Source: Chlorobium sp. (GTDB lineage: Bacteria > Bacteroidota > Chlorobiia > Chlorobiales > Chlorobiaceae). Taken from it: a DNA stretch of 59,871 bases. The stretch lies in the NCBI RefSeq assembly GCF_021740465.1, contig NZ_JAIOZR010000013.1, positions 1 through 59,871 of the forward strand, written 5' to 3'. A model generated the notes under the pieces. That model saw nothing but the letters and a program-made list of their open reading frames with translations. It did no database searches and had not been told where the DNA came from. Shown here in pieces: positions 59,733 to 59,871 of the stretch (positions are counted from its first letter, which is position 1; every line of letters begins with the position of its first letter). The position numbers and the translations under genes are program-made.

Positions 59733-59871
59733 TGAAGTGGACCCCATTGAGCAGACAAAAAAAGGTCAAGTTTAAGGTGGTAACCCACCGGTTGGTTATG
59801 CAGCTTCTTGTTGCTGCCCTGTAGTCTCCGATGACCCTTCGGAGGCACTTTTTTGAGAGAACTTGTCAACG
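59733..59871 (-). mobile_element. Insertion sequence end, inverted copy of 1-138
   Basis: The reverse complement of 59733-59870 is identical to 1-138 over all 138 bases; base 59871 extends beyond the left copy. The element begins TGAAGTGGACCCC at its tip and lies outside the window to the right. The target is the kinase gene. Target-site duplication cannot be checked because only one side of each element is visible. Confidence 0.8.

Overview
The window looks like chromosome of a green sulfur bacterium (Chlorobiaceae, Chlorobium in the broad sense). Pointers are a complex I operon without nuoE, nuoF or nuoG, followed at once by a membrane-bound [NiFe] uptake hydrogenase operon; a plant-type phytoene desaturase; a moderately high GC content; and few strong Shine-Dalgarno sequences. 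The assignment rests on gene content only and is an inference.

Layout. 1-138: the end of an insertion sequence (IS). 226-12330: mixed housekeeping genes (acuI-like reductase, tpx, a GH13 glucanase, ribE, rarA, a TolC-type porin, a methyltransferase, a HIT protein, two tRNA-Leu genes, a PAP2-like membrane protein, a ferrochelatase and a TPR protein), with a 33/34-base tandem repeat at 4035-4338. 12550-23626: nuoABCDHIJKLMN. 23845-27828: hupSLCD. 27924-33617: folE-queD, osmC, thioredoxin, a zinc peptidase, and nfeD-slipin-usp. 33687-42798 (minus strand): a six-gene operon prpE-mce-carboxyltransferase-mutA-mutB-meaB. 43007-49989: rsmA, a half transketolase, ebfC, recR, crtP, tRNA-Arg, tRNA-Pro and copA. 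50117-59732: a cluster of hybrid histidine kinases, two of them broken. 59733-59870: the same IS end as at the left edge, inverted.

How the genes fit together. HupSL should oxidise H2 outside the membrane and pass electrons through HupC to the quinone pool. The EFG-less complex I works on the same pool and probably takes or gives electrons at its NuoBCDI arm through ferredoxin or another non-NADH donor. The minus-strand operon encodes a nearly complete route from propionate to succinyl-CoA (PrpE, a biotin-dependent carboxyltransferase, epimerase, two-subunit B12 mutase and its MeaB chaperone); only biotin carboxylase and the biotin carrier are absent. Succinyl-CoA would enter the reductive TCA cycle.

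Most unusual: (1) a 138-base perfect inverted IS end at both edges, the right copy cutting a histidine kinase; (2) a kinase frame of about 950 codons interrupted only by two in-frame TAG codons; (3) a carboxyltransferase with an AccA-like half before an AccD-like half, the reverse of ordinary propionyl-CoA carboxylase beta; (4) a near-palindromic motif of the AACNATTGTT type ahead of nuoA, hupS, prpE and the broken kinase; (5) hairpin-forming tandem repeats and a triple-hairpin candidate small RNA.
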